The translations under genes and the position numbers were made by a program. 64,000 bases of DNA from UBA2334 sp964396895 (lineage in GTDB: Bacteria; Pseudomonadota; Gammaproteobacteria; Burkholderiales; Burkholderiaceae_C). Within the stretch, counting starts at the first letter, position 1. Each line of letters starts with the position of its first letter. The notes under the pieces were generated by a model. That model was not told where the DNA came from. It ran no database searches and saw only the letters and a program-made list of their open reading frames with translations. Where the stretch lies: NCBI GenBank assembly GCA_964396895.1, contig CAYNGJ010000004.1, positions 183,659 through 247,658 of the forward strand, in the 5' to 3' direction. Shown piece after piece: positions 35,981-44,660 of this stretch.

Positions 35981-36006
35981 TGGCACGGTGATGAATCACG
36001 GTGCAA
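35981..36006. promoter_or_regulatory. Imperfect dyad in the yciO/DUF3149 divergent region
   Basis: TTGGCACGGTGAT and ATCACGGTGCAA flank a 2-nt centre (36-nt region); 10 of 12 position pairs are complementary. It lies 32 nt before the small-protein start at 36038. Operator or leader hairpin are both possible. Confidence 0.4.
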
Positions 36007-36037
36007 TGGTCACTGTTTCCCACACAGAGGAGTGACC

Positions 36038-36181
36038 ATGAAAGCAGTTGTAGACCTTTTTTCCACCGACTACGGTTTGTTCAGCGTGGGCGTGATCGCG
36101 TTCACGCTGGGCATGGGGGTGTGGTTCTACCGCTACTTCAACCGCCGCATGGACGAAGACGCCGCCAAAGCTGGCCAGTGA
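36038..36181 (+). CDS. Small DUF3149 membrane protein
   Basis: A 47-aa protein, MKAVVDLFSTDYGLFSVGV then a single membrane helix (residues about 14-33) and a charged C-terminus FNRRMDEDAAKAGQ. It matches the DUF3149 family of betaproteobacterial small membrane proteins of unknown function. AGAGGAG precedes the ATG by 6 nt, a strong ribosome site. It stands alone between yciO and the OmpA-type lipoprotein gene. Confidence 0.85.
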   Translation: MKAVVDLFSTDYGLFSVGVIAFTLGMGVWFYRYFNRRMDEDAAKAGQ

Positions 36182-36298
36182 GCCTCGCACAGGCCATCTT
36201 TTGGCCGTTGACCGTGGCATTTGCACGGTTTCTCGGGTATGGCAGGACCGACGTGGTGGGTAACCTGGGTACCATGGTCGGTATCCGAATTCACCGGG

Positions 36299-36919
36299 AT
36301 GTCCACCATGTCCTTTCCCATCCGCGCCCGCGTGTGGCTGCTGTCCGCCGCAGCGGTTGTTGCGCTGTCCGCCTGCCAGACAACCCCTGAGCCCGCGCCC
36401 ATCCAAGCCGCACCAGCGGCCTACAGCGGGCCTGTGCTGCCCATTGAGCAGTCTGACCGGGGGGTACAGATTTTCCTGCCCAGTTCGGTGCTGTTTGAGG
36501 TGGGCAAAGCCAGCTTGGACAATGCCGCAGCCGACCCCTACCTGGACCGGGTGGCCCACCTCCTGAAAACCAAGACGGACAAAACGGTGGTGCTGGAAGG
36601 CCACGCCGACAGCACCGGCACGGATGCCATCAACACCGCACTCTCACTGCAGCGGGCACAAACCGTGTCCAAGGCGCTGGCCGAGCGCGGCGTGACGACC
36701 CAGCGGCTGTCTGCTGCGGGCTTTTCGTCGCGTCGCCCCGTGGCGTCCAACGCCACCGACGCCGGACGGCGCCTGAACCGCCGGGTGGAGGTGGTGGTGC
36801 TGGACGAAAAGGTGGAAAACATCACCCGGGGTGAACCCGCCAACGCGTTTGCCTCGGCCTGGACCCAACTCAAAACCCTGATCGAACAGGGCCAAGTGCA
36901 ACCGGTGGGCAAAGAATGA
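36299..36919 (+). CDS. OmpA-family lipoprotein
   Basis: A 206-aa outer-membrane-anchored protein. The lipobox LSAC puts the lipidated Cys at about residue 25 after a 24-residue signal. The C-terminal OmpA domain (about 60-180) includes VLEGHADSTGTDAINTALS and SAAGFSSRRPVASNATDAG, the peptidoglycan-binding Asp and Arg motif. It probably ties the outer membrane to peptidoglycan. The stop overlaps the patatin gene start (ATGA). A second ATG at 36308 is possible. Confidence 0.9.
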   Translation: MSTMSFPIRARVWLLSAAAVVALSACQTTPEPAPIQAAPAAYSGPVLPIEQSDRGVQIFLPSSVLFEVGKASLDNAAADPYLDRVAHLLKTKTDKTVVLEGHADSTGTDAINTALSLQRAQTVSKALAERGVTTQRLSAAGFSSRRPVASNATDAGRRLNRRVEVVVLDEKVENITRGEPANAFASAWTQLKTLIEQGQVQPVGKE

Positions 36920-37806
36920 GCCTGGACCGTCGGCAGCTGCTGGCTTGGGGGGGCGCGCTGGCCGCAGGCACGGCAGCGGCCCAAACCAATGCCGGCGCGC
37001 GTGCAGGGCGCTCGATCGCTGGCTCCGGGGCGCGCCGCATTGGCTTGGCCTTGGGCTCCGGTTCGGCCAGGGGGTTTGCCCACATCGGGGTGTTGCAGGC
37101 CTTGGATGAAGCGGGCATTGCCGCCTCCGCCGTGGCGGGCACCAGCGCTGGCTCCCTGGTGGGCGTGATGTACGCCGCAGGCCTGTCACCCTGGCGCATG
37201 CAGGAGCTGGCCCTGACGGTGCGCGACATCGACGTGGTGGACATGGCCAGCGGCAACCGCCGGGGCATGGTGTCGGGGTATGCCCTGCAACGCCTGGTCA
37301 ATGGCTACTTGGGCAACAAACCCATCGAGGCCCTGCCACGCCGCTTTGCGGCCGTGTGCACCGATCTCTCCAGCGGTGAACTCGTCGCACTGGCGCAAGG
37401 CGATGCCGGAGCGGCCGTTCGCTCGTCCTGCTCCATACCGGGGGTGTTCGTGCCCAACCAGCACGCTGGCCGGGAGTTGGTGGATGGGGGCTTGGTCAGT
37501 CCATTGCCCATTCAAACCGTGCGCAACTTGGGGGCCGATTGGGTCATCGCCATCGATGTGGGCAGCCGCCCCTCCAAGTCGCCCCGTGCGGGCCTGTACG
37601 AAATCATCCTGCAGTCGTTTGAAATCATGGGGCGTGCGCTGTCCACCCTGGAGCAACAGCAGGCCGATTTCCTGATCCAGGTGGACACCGACCGTTTTGA
37701 TAGCGCCGATTTCAACAAGCGCAAAGACCTGATCGAGGCGGGTTACCTCGCGGGCCAGCGGGCATTGCCCGCACTGCGCCGACTGCTGGCGCAGGCCAAC
37801 GGCTGA
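36916..37806 (+). CDS. Patatin-like phospholipase (RssA type)
   Basis: A 296-aa serine hydrolase. The oxyanion motif GSGSARGFAHIG (residues about 50-61), nucleophile elbow GTSAG (about 77-81) and catalytic Asp in DGG (about 191-193) are all present. The N-terminus MSLDRRQLLAWGGALAAGTAAAQ looks like a Tat-type leader, suggesting a periplasmic location. The substrate is probably a phospholipid or lysophospholipid. It is translationally coupled to the OmpA lipoprotein gene, so both may act at the envelope. Confidence 0.9.
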   Translation: MSLDRRQLLAWGGALAAGTAAAQTNAGARAGRSIAGSGARRIGLALGSGSARGFAHIGVLQALDEAGIAASAVAGTSAGSLVGVMYAAGLSPWRMQELALTVRDIDVVDMASGNRRGMVSGYALQRLVNGYLGNKPIEALPRRFAAVCTDLSSGELVALAQGDAGAAVRSSCSIPGVFVPNQHAGRELVDGGLVSPLPIQTVRNLGADWVIAIDVGSRPSKSPRAGLYEIILQSFEIMGRALSTLEQQQADFLIQVDTDRFDSADFNKRKDLIEAGYLAGQRALPALRRLLAQANG

Positions 37807-37902
37807 AGGTCTGCGCGGGGCGGTGCACCGCTGCGGGCAACTGGCAAAATGGGCAGCCGTCGGTGGTTGGCACCGGCATTCTGGGTTCGCCCACCCCCAC
37901 GC

Positions 37903-38763
37903 ATGGCCTTACCTTCATCCCTTCCCGGTCTGTCGCCCCAAAACCCTGCGCCCGAACCACGTACCCAGGGTCTGCCTGTGGCCCAACTGGAGCACACGCT
38001 GAACCAGACGCTGCGGGCCTCGGATTTCCGGGACTACGGGCCCAATGGCCTGCAAGTGCAGGGCCGGGCAGCGGTGTCCCATGTGGTCACGGGCGTGACG
38101 GCCAGCCTCGCACTCATTGAAGCGGCTGTGGCGGCCGGGGCTGACACGCTGCTGGTGCACCACGGCCTGTTCTGGCGTGGTCAGGACGGCCGGGTCATCG
38201 GTTGGATGCACCGGCGACTCAAGGCTTTGCTGCAGCACGACATCAACCTGCTGGCCTACCACCTGCCGCTGGACGCCCACCCCACCCTGGGCAACAACGC
38301 CCAATTGGCGCGGGTGCTGGGCTTGCAGCCGCTGGCTCACGCCAACGCAGCGCCCCTGGCGCCAGACCAAGCGCCGTCATTTGAACGGTTTGGCGAACAA
38401 GACCTGGGTTTCCTGGGGGCAAGCCAGTGCGCCACGCTGGGCGAGCTGGCCGCACGGGCGGAGCAGCGCCTGGGCCGACCGGTCACCTGCGTGGGTGAAC
38501 CCAGCATGGGGCTGCGCACCGTGGGCTGGTGCACCGGTGGGGCGCAGTCTTATTTCGAGCCTGCGGTCGCGGCGGGTGCCAACGCTTTCATCACAGGCGA
38601 AATTTCAGAGCCTCAAGCCCACCTGGCCCGCGAAATGGGGGTCGGCTACCTGGCCTGCGGCCACCATGCCACCGAGCGTTACGGCGTGCAGGCCCTGGGC
38701 GAGCACCTGGCCAGCACCTTGGGCCTGCAGCACACCTTCATTGACATCGACAACCCCGCATGA
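37903..38763 (+). CDS. Nif3-like dinuclear metal centre protein
   Basis: A 286-aa protein of the NIF3/YbgI family, which forms hexameric rings with two metals per subunit. Metal-binding motifs are VHHGLFW near residues 86-92, YHLPLDAHP near 125-133 and GHHATERYG near 251-259. It has been annotated as a GTP cyclohydrolase I type 2 homologue, but the activity is unproven. The ATG at 37903 is preferred. The stop overlaps the pdxA start (ATGA). Confidence 0.92.
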   Translation: MALPSSLPGLSPQNPAPEPRTQGLPVAQLEHTLNQTLRASDFRDYGPNGLQVQGRAAVSHVVTGVTASLALIEAAVAAGADTLLVHHGLFWRGQDGRVIGWMHRRLKALLQHDINLLAYHLPLDAHPTLGNNAQLARVLGLQPLAHANAAPLAPDQAPSFERFGEQDLGFLGASQCATLGELAARAEQRLGRPVTCVGEPSMGLRTVGWCTGGAQSYFEPAVAAGANAFITGEISEPQAHLAREMGVGYLACGHHATERYGVQALGEHLASTLGLQHTFIDIDNPA

Positions 38764-39842
38764 TCACGCCAGCAACCCTTTTGCCTGTGGTCATTTCCAT
38801 GGGTGACCCGGCGGGTATTGGCCCGGAGATCATTGCCAAGGCCTTCCGTGATCAGCCTGGTTTGCTCACCGGCTGCGTTGTGGCGGGTGATGTGGCCGTG
38901 ATGCAGCGCGCCGCACAGTGTGTGGGTGGTGCGCTGCCTCTGGCGGTGTTGGACGGGCTGGCCGACGTGGCGCAGGCGCCCCCGCGTTGTGTGCCGGTGA
39001 TTCAGGCATGCCAGACGCTGGACGATCAGACGGCAGGTGCGCCCGCGCTGCCCGTGTGGGGCCAGGTCAGCGCCGTGGCTGGACGGGTGGCGGCAGACTG
39101 CATTGCCTGGGCCGCGCAGGCTGCGCTGCGCGGGGAGGCGGCGGCCTTGGTGACTGCACCCATCCACAAAGAGGCGTTCAGCGCGGCGGGCATCAGCCAC
39201 CCCGGGCACACCGAGTTTTTGCAGGCGCTCGCCGCGCAGCACCTGGGGCGCAGCGTGGCCGATGTGCCAGTGCGCATGATGCTGGCCAACCCCGAGCTGA
39301 AAACCGTGCTGGTCAGCATCCATGTGTCGTTGCGCCAGGCCATCGAGGCCGTGACCACTGCCAACGTGCTGCAAACGCTGCGCATTGTGCAGGCCAGCCT
39401 GGGCAGACGCACCGCACCGGGTGTGCCGGGTGCCCGCCTGAAGGTGGCGGTGGCGGGACTCAACCCCCACGCGGGTGAGGGCGGCTTGTTCGGGCGTGAA
39501 GAGGTGCAGGTGATTGCCCCCGCCATTGCCCAGGCACGCGCCGAGGGCATGGATGTGCACGGCCCGTTCGCGCCCGACACGGTGTTCATGCGGGCGCGCA
39601 CTGGCGAATTCGATGTGGTGGTGGCCATGTACCACGACCAGGGGCTGATTCCCGTGAAGTACCTGGGGGTGGAGCAGGGGGTGAACGTGACCCTGGGCCT
39701 GCCACTGGTGCGCACCAGCCCCGATCACGGCACGGCATTTGACTTGGCGGGCACCGGCCGGGCCGACCCTGCCAGCTTGCTGGCGGCCATCCGTTGGGCC
39801 CAGTCAGCTTGTGGATTAAAACCAACAGGGTCTGATTTATGA
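38760..39842 (+). CDS. pdxA: 4-hydroxythreonine-4-phosphate dehydrogenase
   Basis: A 360-aa NAD-dependent enzyme of pyridoxal-phosphate synthesis. Motifs include SMGDPAGIGPEI near residues 14-25, the metal-binding HPGHTEFL near 147-154, GLNPHAGEGGLFG and AMYHDQGLIPVKYLG near 287-301. It overlaps the Nif3-like gene by 4 nt. Its last codons and stop lie inside a 12-bp inverted repeat (39827-39855), which extends the tail by a few residues beyond the usual end. Confidence 0.96.
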   Translation: MITPATLLPVVISMGDPAGIGPEIIAKAFRDQPGLLTGCVVAGDVAVMQRAAQCVGGALPLAVLDGLADVAQAPPRCVPVIQACQTLDDQTAGAPALPVWGQVSAVAGRVAADCIAWAAQAALRGEAAALVTAPIHKEAFSAAGISHPGHTEFLQALAAQHLGRSVADVPVRMMLANPELKTVLVSIHVSLRQAIEAVTTANVLQTLRIVQASLGRRTAPGVPGARLKVAVAGLNPHAGEGGLFGREEVQVIAPAIAQARAEGMDVHGPFAPDTVFMRARTGEFDVVVAMYHDQGLIPVKYLGVEQGVNVTLGLPLVRTSPDHGTAFDLAGTGRADPASLLAAIRWAQSACGLKPTGSDL

Positions 39843-39855
39843 AAAATCAGACCCT
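39827..39855. repeat. 12-bp perfect inverted repeat across the pdxA stop
   Basis: AGGGTCTGATTT, 5-nt loop, AAATCAGACCCT. The pdxA TGA (39840-39842) is in the loop. It partly overlaps intergenic repeat copy 6 and lies between the convergent pdxA and mscL genes. It could act as a terminator-like hairpin, but the T-run is weak. Confidence 0.6.
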
Positions 39856-39889
39856 GGCGCTTTTGGGATATAAATAGTTTGCTATTTAT
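39842..39889 (-). repeat. Intergenic AT-rich repeat, copy 6
   Basis: On the minus strand: TAAATAGCAAACT, AT-rich middle, AAAAGCGCCAGGGTCTGATTTTT. The TAA of its head is the mscL stop codon. Confidence 0.55.
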
Positions 39890-40323
39890 TTTTTCAGGCT
39901 GTCGCGGATTTCACGCAGCAGTGTGATGTCTTCGGGCGTGGGGGCCGGTGCGGCGGGCGCTTCTGGCTCGGCGGGTGTTTGGCGCTTGAGGCGGTTCACC
40001 TGTTGAATCAGCATGAAAATGATGAACGCCAGAATGAGAAAGTTGACCGCCACGGTGACGAAGTTGCCATAAGCCAGCACAGGAACACCGGCTTTCTTCA
40101 GTTCGGCCAGCGACATGGCCGTGCCCTCGGGCACTTTGCCCAGCACCACAAACAGGTTGGAAAAGTCGAGGTTGCCCACCACCCGACCCACCACCGGCAT
40201 GATCACGTCTTCGACCAGTGAACCGACAATCTTGCCAAAGGCGCCGCCAATGATCACGCCCACGGCGAGGTCGATGACGTTGCCTTTGACCGCGAACTCC
40301 TTGAATTCCTGCATCATGCCCAT
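39886..40323 (-). CDS. mscL: Large-conductance mechanosensitive channel
   Basis: A 145-aa inner-membrane channel that opens on hypo-osmotic shock. The N-terminal amphipathic helix MGMMQEFKEFAVKGNVIDLA leads into TM1 (VGVIIGGAFGKIVGSLV, the pore lining). TM2 covers about residues 75-97 (NFVTVAVNFLILAFIIFML). The C-terminal helical bundle ends ITLLREIRDSLKK. AAAGGAAA precedes the ATG at 40323. Length is standard. Confidence 0.96.
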   Translation of the reverse strand: MGMMQEFKEFAVKGNVIDLAVGVIIGGAFGKIVGSLVEDVIMPVVGRVVGNLDFSNLFVVLGKVPEGTAMSLAELKKAGVPVLAYGNFVTVAVNFLILAFIIFMLIQQVNRLKRQTPAEPEAPAAPAPTPEDITLLREIRDSLKK

Positions 40324-40402
40324 GGTGTTTCCTTTGAAAATGAATGGCCCGCATTGAAAACGGTGACCGCTGCGCCTGGGGTGGGGCGCTGCGGGTGAGG
40401 CA

Positions 40403-41335
40403 TCAGCCGTCTGCGTTGATGGACTGAATGAGCTCGGCCAGCACGACGCTGGCGCGGTCGTTCTCGACCTGGCAGGTGCCAGCCGCGTTGTGCCCGCCAC
40501 CGCCGTGTTGCAGCATCAGCGCGCCCACGTCGGTCTTGCTGCTGCGGTCCAGTATGGATTTGCCCGTGGCGAACACGGTGTTCTGCTTTTGCACACCCCA
40601 CAGCACGTGGATGCTGATGTTGCACTGCGGGTACAGCGCATAGATCATGAAGCGGTTGGTGGCCCAGATGGTTTCTTCGTTGCGCAGGTCCAGCACCACC
40701 AGGTTGTGGTGGACGGTGCTGCAACGCTTGAGCTGGACCAGCGCCTGTTCGGCATGGGCGTTGTAGATGTCGATGCGTTCACGCACATCGGGCAACTGCA
40801 GAATGTCTTCGATGCCGTGCCGGCGGCAGTATTCGATGAGGTCCATCATCAACTGGTAATTGCTGACGCGGAATTCGCGAAAGCGTCCCAGGCCGGTGCG
40901 TGAATCCATCAGGTAGTTCAACAGCACCCAGTCTTTCGGGTGGAGGATTTCATCGCGGCTGAACTGGGCGGAGTCGGCCTTGTCCACCGCTTCCATCATG
41001 TCTGAGGTGACGTGGGGGAATGCCTTGGCACCACCGTAGTACTCGTACACCACCCGCGCCGCCGACGGTGCGGTGGCCGAGATGATGTGGTTGGGCCGAT
41101 CACCCGTGTTGCGGATGGTTTCCGACTCGTGGTGGTCAAACGCCAAGTGGGCAGCCGCCACGTAGGGCAAGTTGGTGGTGATGTCGCGGCCGGTGATGTC
41201 GATCTTTCCGTCCTGCATGTCTTTGGGGTGCACGAACTTGATGTCATCAATCAGGTTCAGCTCTTTGAGCAGCACGGCGCACACCAGGCCGTCGAAGTCG
41301 CTGCGGGTCACCAATCGGAACGTCTTGTGGCTCAT
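40403..41335 (-). CDS. DHH-family phosphoesterase
   Basis: A 310-aa protein. The DHH domain has VTRSDFDGLVCA (residues about 10-21) and AFDHHES (about 64-70). The C-terminal DHHA1 region has LMLQHGGGGHNAAGTCQV near 276-293. These residues bind Mn2+ and hydrolyse phosphodiester or pyrophosphate bonds. It is often called exopolyphosphatase-like, but nanoRNase or cyclic dinucleotide activity is equally possible. The start at 41335 gives MSHKTFRLVTRSDFDG. Confidence 0.88.
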   Translation of the reverse strand: MSHKTFRLVTRSDFDGLVCAVLLKELNLIDDIKFVHPKDMQDGKIDITGRDITTNLPYVAAAHLAFDHHESETIRNTGDRPNHIISATAPSAARVVYEYYGGAKAFPHVTSDMMEAVDKADSAQFSRDEILHPKDWVLLNYLMDSRTGLGRFREFRVSNYQLMMDLIEYCRRHGIEDILQLPDVRERIDIYNAHAEQALVQLKRCSTVHHNLVVLDLRNEETIWATNRFMIYALYPQCNISIHVLWGVQKQNTVFATGKSILDRSSKTDVGALMLQHGGGGHNAAGTCQVENDRASVVLAELIQSINADG

Positions 41336-41492
41336 GGGCTTCCTCAGGGGAGAAGGGATCAATATGCGGCTGAAAACGGGGGTTTCACCACCGGGATGCC
41401 TGTCCCTCATGGACCTGGGCACAAATCATCGTACCCCAGAACGACCCAGGCCAGCACGGTGGCTGGCCTGGGTGTGTCGGGTGTGAGAAGTG

Positions 41493-42650
41493 TCACGCCC
41501 CTGTGGGGAAAGTGCCCGGCAACAGGATGTCGCGGGTCACGTTTTCGAGTTGGGTATGGCCGCTGAAGGCCATGGTCAGGTCCAGCTCTTTGTGGATGAT
41601 TTCCAGGCATTTGGTCACGCCTTCCTCACCCATGGCACCGAGTCCGTACAGGAAGGGGCGGCCAATGTACACACCCTTGGCGCCCAGTGCCCAGGCGCGC
41701 AGCACGTCCTGGCCGCTGCGGATGCCGCCGTCCATGTGCACCTCAATGTCCTTGCCCACGGCCTCCACCACACGCGGTAGCGCATGGATGCTGCTTTCAG
41801 CCCCGTCGAGCTGGCGGCCACCGTGGTTGCTGACGATGAGGGCATCGGCCCCACTGTCCACCGACAGTTTGGCGTCGATGTTGTCCTGGATGCCCTTGAT
41901 GATGAGTTTGCCGCCCCAGCGCTTCTTGATCCAGGCCACGTCATCCCAGTTCAGTGCCGGGTCAAACTGCTTGGCCGTCCATTCGCTCAAAGATCCCATG
42001 TTGTCCACGCCCTTGACGTGGCCAACGATGTTGCCAAAGCCATGGCGTTTGGTGCCCAGCATGCCCAAGCCCCAGTGCGGCTTGGTCATCATGTTGATGA
42101 TGTTGGGAATGGTCAGCTTGGGTGGGGCAGACAAACCATTTTTCAGGTCTTTGTGGCGTTGTCCCAGAATTTGCAGGTCCAGGGTGATGACCAGTGCGCC
42201 GCAGCCAGCGGCCTTGGCACGGTCAATCAGGCGCTCGATGAAGTCGCGGTCCTTCATCACGTACAGCTGGAACCAAAAGCCTTGTCCTGCGTGCTCGGCC
42301 ACGTCCTCGATGGAGCAAATGCTCATGGTGGACAAGGTGAACGGCACGCCAAATTTTTTGGCGGCACGCGCCGCCTTGATTTCGCCATCGGCATGCTGCA
42401 TGCCCGTCAGGCCAGTGGGGGCCAGGGCCACTGGCATGGCCACCTTTTGGCCAATCATGGTGGTGGCGGTGCTGCGGTTTTCCATGTTCACGGCCACGCG
42501 CTGGCGGAACTTGATCTTTTGGAAATCGCTCTCGTTCGCGCGGTAGGTGCTCTCGGTCCACGAGCCGGAATCGGCGTAGTCGTAGAACATGCGAGGGACG
42601 CGCTTCTGAGCCAGAACGCGCAGGTCTTCAATGTTGGTGATGACGGTCAT
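41493..42650 (-). CDS. lldD: FMN-dependent alpha-hydroxy-acid oxidase / L-lactate dehydrogenase
   Basis: A 385-aa flavoprotein of the lactate/glycolate oxidase family. FMN-binding and catalytic residues are in PRMFYDYADSGSWTE near 19-33, SNHGGRQLDGAESS near 273-286 (catalytic His followed by the conserved GGR) and MDGGIRSGQDVLRA near 305-318. The product of L-lactate oxidation is pyruvate, with electrons going to quinone in LldD proteins. AAGGAGA lies 8 nt before the ATG at 42650. Substrate choice among 2-hydroxyacids cannot be fixed from sequence. Confidence 0.9.
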   Translation of the reverse strand: MTVITNIEDLRVLAQKRVPRMFYDYADSGSWTESTYRANESDFQKIKFRQRVAVNMENRSTATTMIGQKVAMPVALAPTGLTGMQHADGEIKAARAAKKFGVPFTLSTMSICSIEDVAEHAGQGFWFQLYVMKDRDFIERLIDRAKAAGCGALVITLDLQILGQRHKDLKNGLSAPPKLTIPNIINMMTKPHWGLGMLGTKRHGFGNIVGHVKGVDNMGSLSEWTAKQFDPALNWDDVAWIKKRWGGKLIIKGIQDNIDAKLSVDSGADALIVSNHGGRQLDGAESSIHALPRVVEAVGKDIEVHMDGGIRSGQDVLRAWALGAKGVYIGRPFLYGLGAMGEEGVTKCLEIIHKELDLTMAFSGHTQLENVTRDILLPGTFPTGA

Positions 42651-42915
42651 GCAGGTGTCTCCTTGGGTGGCACGCATGGTAGCTTCAGGCCCCATGACCG
42701 GGTTGTGAAACCGGGCCGTCGCCGTGTGAAATAAATTGAGAATGGCCGTCCAAATGCCAGTTCGCCCAGGTGCCAGCGCACGGTCTATCGAGTGGCCTTT
42801 TGTGAAGGCGGTGGCGATCACCACCGCCATGGGAAAGTTGGCTGGCAGGGCTGGCGCATCTCGCGCCATGGCAGTTGGCAGCGGAGGCCCCGGCAGGGGG
42901 TTCAGACCTGGCGGA

Positions 42916-43437
42916 TCAGCTGCAGCTCACACTGCCACAGCCACTCATGGTGGCGGGGCGCACGCGGCTGGGGTCGGTCAGGGTTTCGGTGGCGCTGTCA
43001 AAACCCACCTCTTTCATGTGCAGGGCCAGTCCTGCGTCCATGGTGGCGGCGTGTTGCGGCAACCATTCGATCAGGGCCTCTGCCAGGCGCTGGATGATTT
43101 CGTTGTCACCGTCCAGGTAGTGCTTTTCCACGGCGCGCATGGTGTCCAGGATGGTGGCGTGGTGCGACGCATGGCAGTTGTCGGGTGTGAAGCCGGTGGC
43201 CAGCATCCAGCGCTCTTCCTGGGCAAAGTGCGCTTCGGTGTGCACCAGCATCTCGCGGTACAGCGGCAACTGGTCGCGCAAGGGGGTGGCCATCACACGG
43301 TTGAGCATGGCCAGAAATTCTTCGTGGGTGTCGTCCATGCGCGCATCGCCCAGGACCATGTTGGGCCCCCAGGTCAGGCCGGTGGCAGCGGCTTGGGCAG
43401 CCGCGGTGGGGTGATTGGTTTGGACTGGTGCATTCAT
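42916..43437 (-). CDS. Bacteriohemerythrin
   Basis: A 173-aa non-haem di-iron oxygen-binding protein. The four-helix pattern of ligands is present: DDTHEEFLAML (H near 38), HTEAHFAQEE (H near 65 and E near 73), CHASHHATIL (H near 89-92) and the C-terminal HAATMDAG. An extra C-terminal tail ends in CGSVSC. It may sense or carry O2 or NO. It stands alone with its own start at 43437. Confidence 0.92.
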   Translation of the reverse strand: MNAPVQTNHPTAAAQAAATGLTWGPNMVLGDARMDDTHEEFLAMLNRVMATPLRDQLPLYREMLVHTEAHFAQEERWMLATGFTPDNCHASHHATILDTMRAVEKHYLDGDNEIIQRLAEALIEWLPQHAATMDAGLALHMKEVGFDSATETLTDPSRVRPATMSGCGSVSCS

Positions 43438-43543
43438 GGCGGACTAGGCTAACGGTGCGGGGGTGCCGAGGTGTTGACGCAGGTCAAAGCCAGCGACCCC
43501 ATGGCGTGGTCGGGGGTGTCAGTGGCTTGGCGACTGGGTGGAT

Positions 43544-44482
43544 TCAGCCCCACACCACCGAGCGCATGGCAATGGACCCCATCTGGAAGCCTTCATTGAA
43601 AAACCGGGGGGATTCGCCCGCGTGCACCGCGCCCGCGGTGTGCAACAAGGGCAGGTAGTGGTCGTGTGTGGGATGGGCGGCTTGGGCCAAGGCACCCAGA
43701 TTCAGGAAATCGGCCAGCGCCGCATGGTTGCCCTGGGTGAGGTGGCGCGCGGTGATGGCATCAAACTCCAGCGCCCAGTCGGGGGCTTGGTGGTTTGTTG
43801 CGGTGCGCATGGCAGCGCGCAGGTTGTGTACGGTGTTGCCGCTGCCCACGATCAGCACGCCTTGCTCGCGCAGCGCCCGCAACTGTTGCCCCAGGGCCAA
43901 GTGTTCGGTGGGAGGTCGGCTGTAGTCCATGCTGAGCTGCATGACGGGGATGGTGGCCGCCGGAAACATCGGTTGCAGGACGGCCCACGCGCCATGGTCC
44001 AGTCCCCATTGGTGATCGTCCACCGTTACTGTCGGACTGCGCATCACCCGGCTCAGGTTTTCCGCCACTTCGGGCCAGCCAGGGGCGGGGTATTGCACGT
44101 CGAACAGGGCGCGGGGGAAACCGCCGAAATCGTGGATGGTGGCGGGCTTTGCCATGCCAGTCACCTGCCAGCCACGGGTGAGCCAGTGGGCCGAAATGCA
44201 CAGAATCAGTTGCGGCGTGGGGTAGGGGCCACCGTCGCCAAACTGGCGACCCAAGGCCTGCCAGGCGCGCCGCCAAGGGTTGTCTTCAATGGCGTTCATG
44301 GGGCTGCCGTGACCCAGGAACACCACCGGCAGGCGGGGGCTGGGGCGCAACGGGGGCAGGGCGCTCAGGCTGAGGGGAGAGGCCAATCCGCTGGCGGCGG
44401 GGCCGGTGGCGTGCAAGAACGGTGTCATGGCAATGGTGGCGCCCAGTGCGCCGACGAGTTGGAGGGTGGTGCGTCGTTTCAT
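43544..44482 (-). CDS. Class III extradiol (DODA-type) dioxygenase
   Basis: A 312-aa member of the LigB/DODA family (E. coli YgiD-like). Zinc/iron ligands are in FLGHGSPMNAI, LCISAHWLT, TIHDFGGFP and HDHYLPLL; the conserved LDHGAWAVL is also present. Unlike YgiD it carries an N-terminal leader (KRRTTLQLVGALGATIAMTP) resembling a Tat signal, so it may be exported. The substrate is probably a catechol such as DOPA, but that is family-level inference. The ATG at 44482 is preferred over 44500. Confidence 0.88.
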   Translation of the reverse strand: MKRRTTLQLVGALGATIAMTPFLHATGPAASGLASPLSLSALPPLRPSPRLPVVFLGHGSPMNAIEDNPWRRAWQALGRQFGDGGPYPTPQLILCISAHWLTRGWQVTGMAKPATIHDFGGFPRALFDVQYPAPGWPEVAENLSRVMRSPTVTVDDHQWGLDHGAWAVLQPMFPAATIPVMQLSMDYSRPPTEHLALGQQLRALREQGVLIVGSGNTVHNLRAAMRTATNHQAPDWALEFDAITARHLTQGNHAALADFLNLGALAQAAHPTHDHYLPLLHTAGAVHAGESPRFFNEGFQMGSIAMRSVVWG

Positions 44483-44542
44483 GGTGTGTGCTGCGACCAT
44501 GATGGTGCACCCTCGTCTGCCGGGTGAGTCCAGTCCACTTTG

Positions 44543-44575
44543 CCGGCACCGTTCAATCGGCTTGAACGGTGCCGG
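44543..44575. promoter_or_regulatory. 13-bp perfect inverted repeat upstream of the dioxygenase
   Basis: CCGGCACCGTTCA, 7-nt spacer, TGAACGGTGCCGG. It lies 61 nt upstream of the dioxygenase ATG and 82 nt downstream of the DUF4399 stop. No T-run follows on either strand, so an operator is more likely than a terminator. Confidence 0.5.
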
Positions 44576-44611
44576 TCACTGTGAGGAGCTGTTGGGGATG
44601 GATTTGTTGGT

Positions 44612-44660
44612 CAAATAACCTTCAAACGCTTGTCATGAATAAAAAGTACGCTACTTTTAT
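44612..44660 (-). repeat. Intergenic AT-rich repeat, copy 7
   Basis: On the minus strand: AAAATAAAAGTAGCGTACTT, middle, ACAAGCGTTTGAAGGTTATTTG. The first TAA is the stop of the DUF4399 gene at 44657. It is the most diverged copy. Confidence 0.45.

Noticed and set aside
39827..39855. The inverted repeat at pdxA as a standard rho-independent terminator
   Set aside because: The stop codon lies in the loop and no proper T-run follows on the plus strand; kept only as a repeat.
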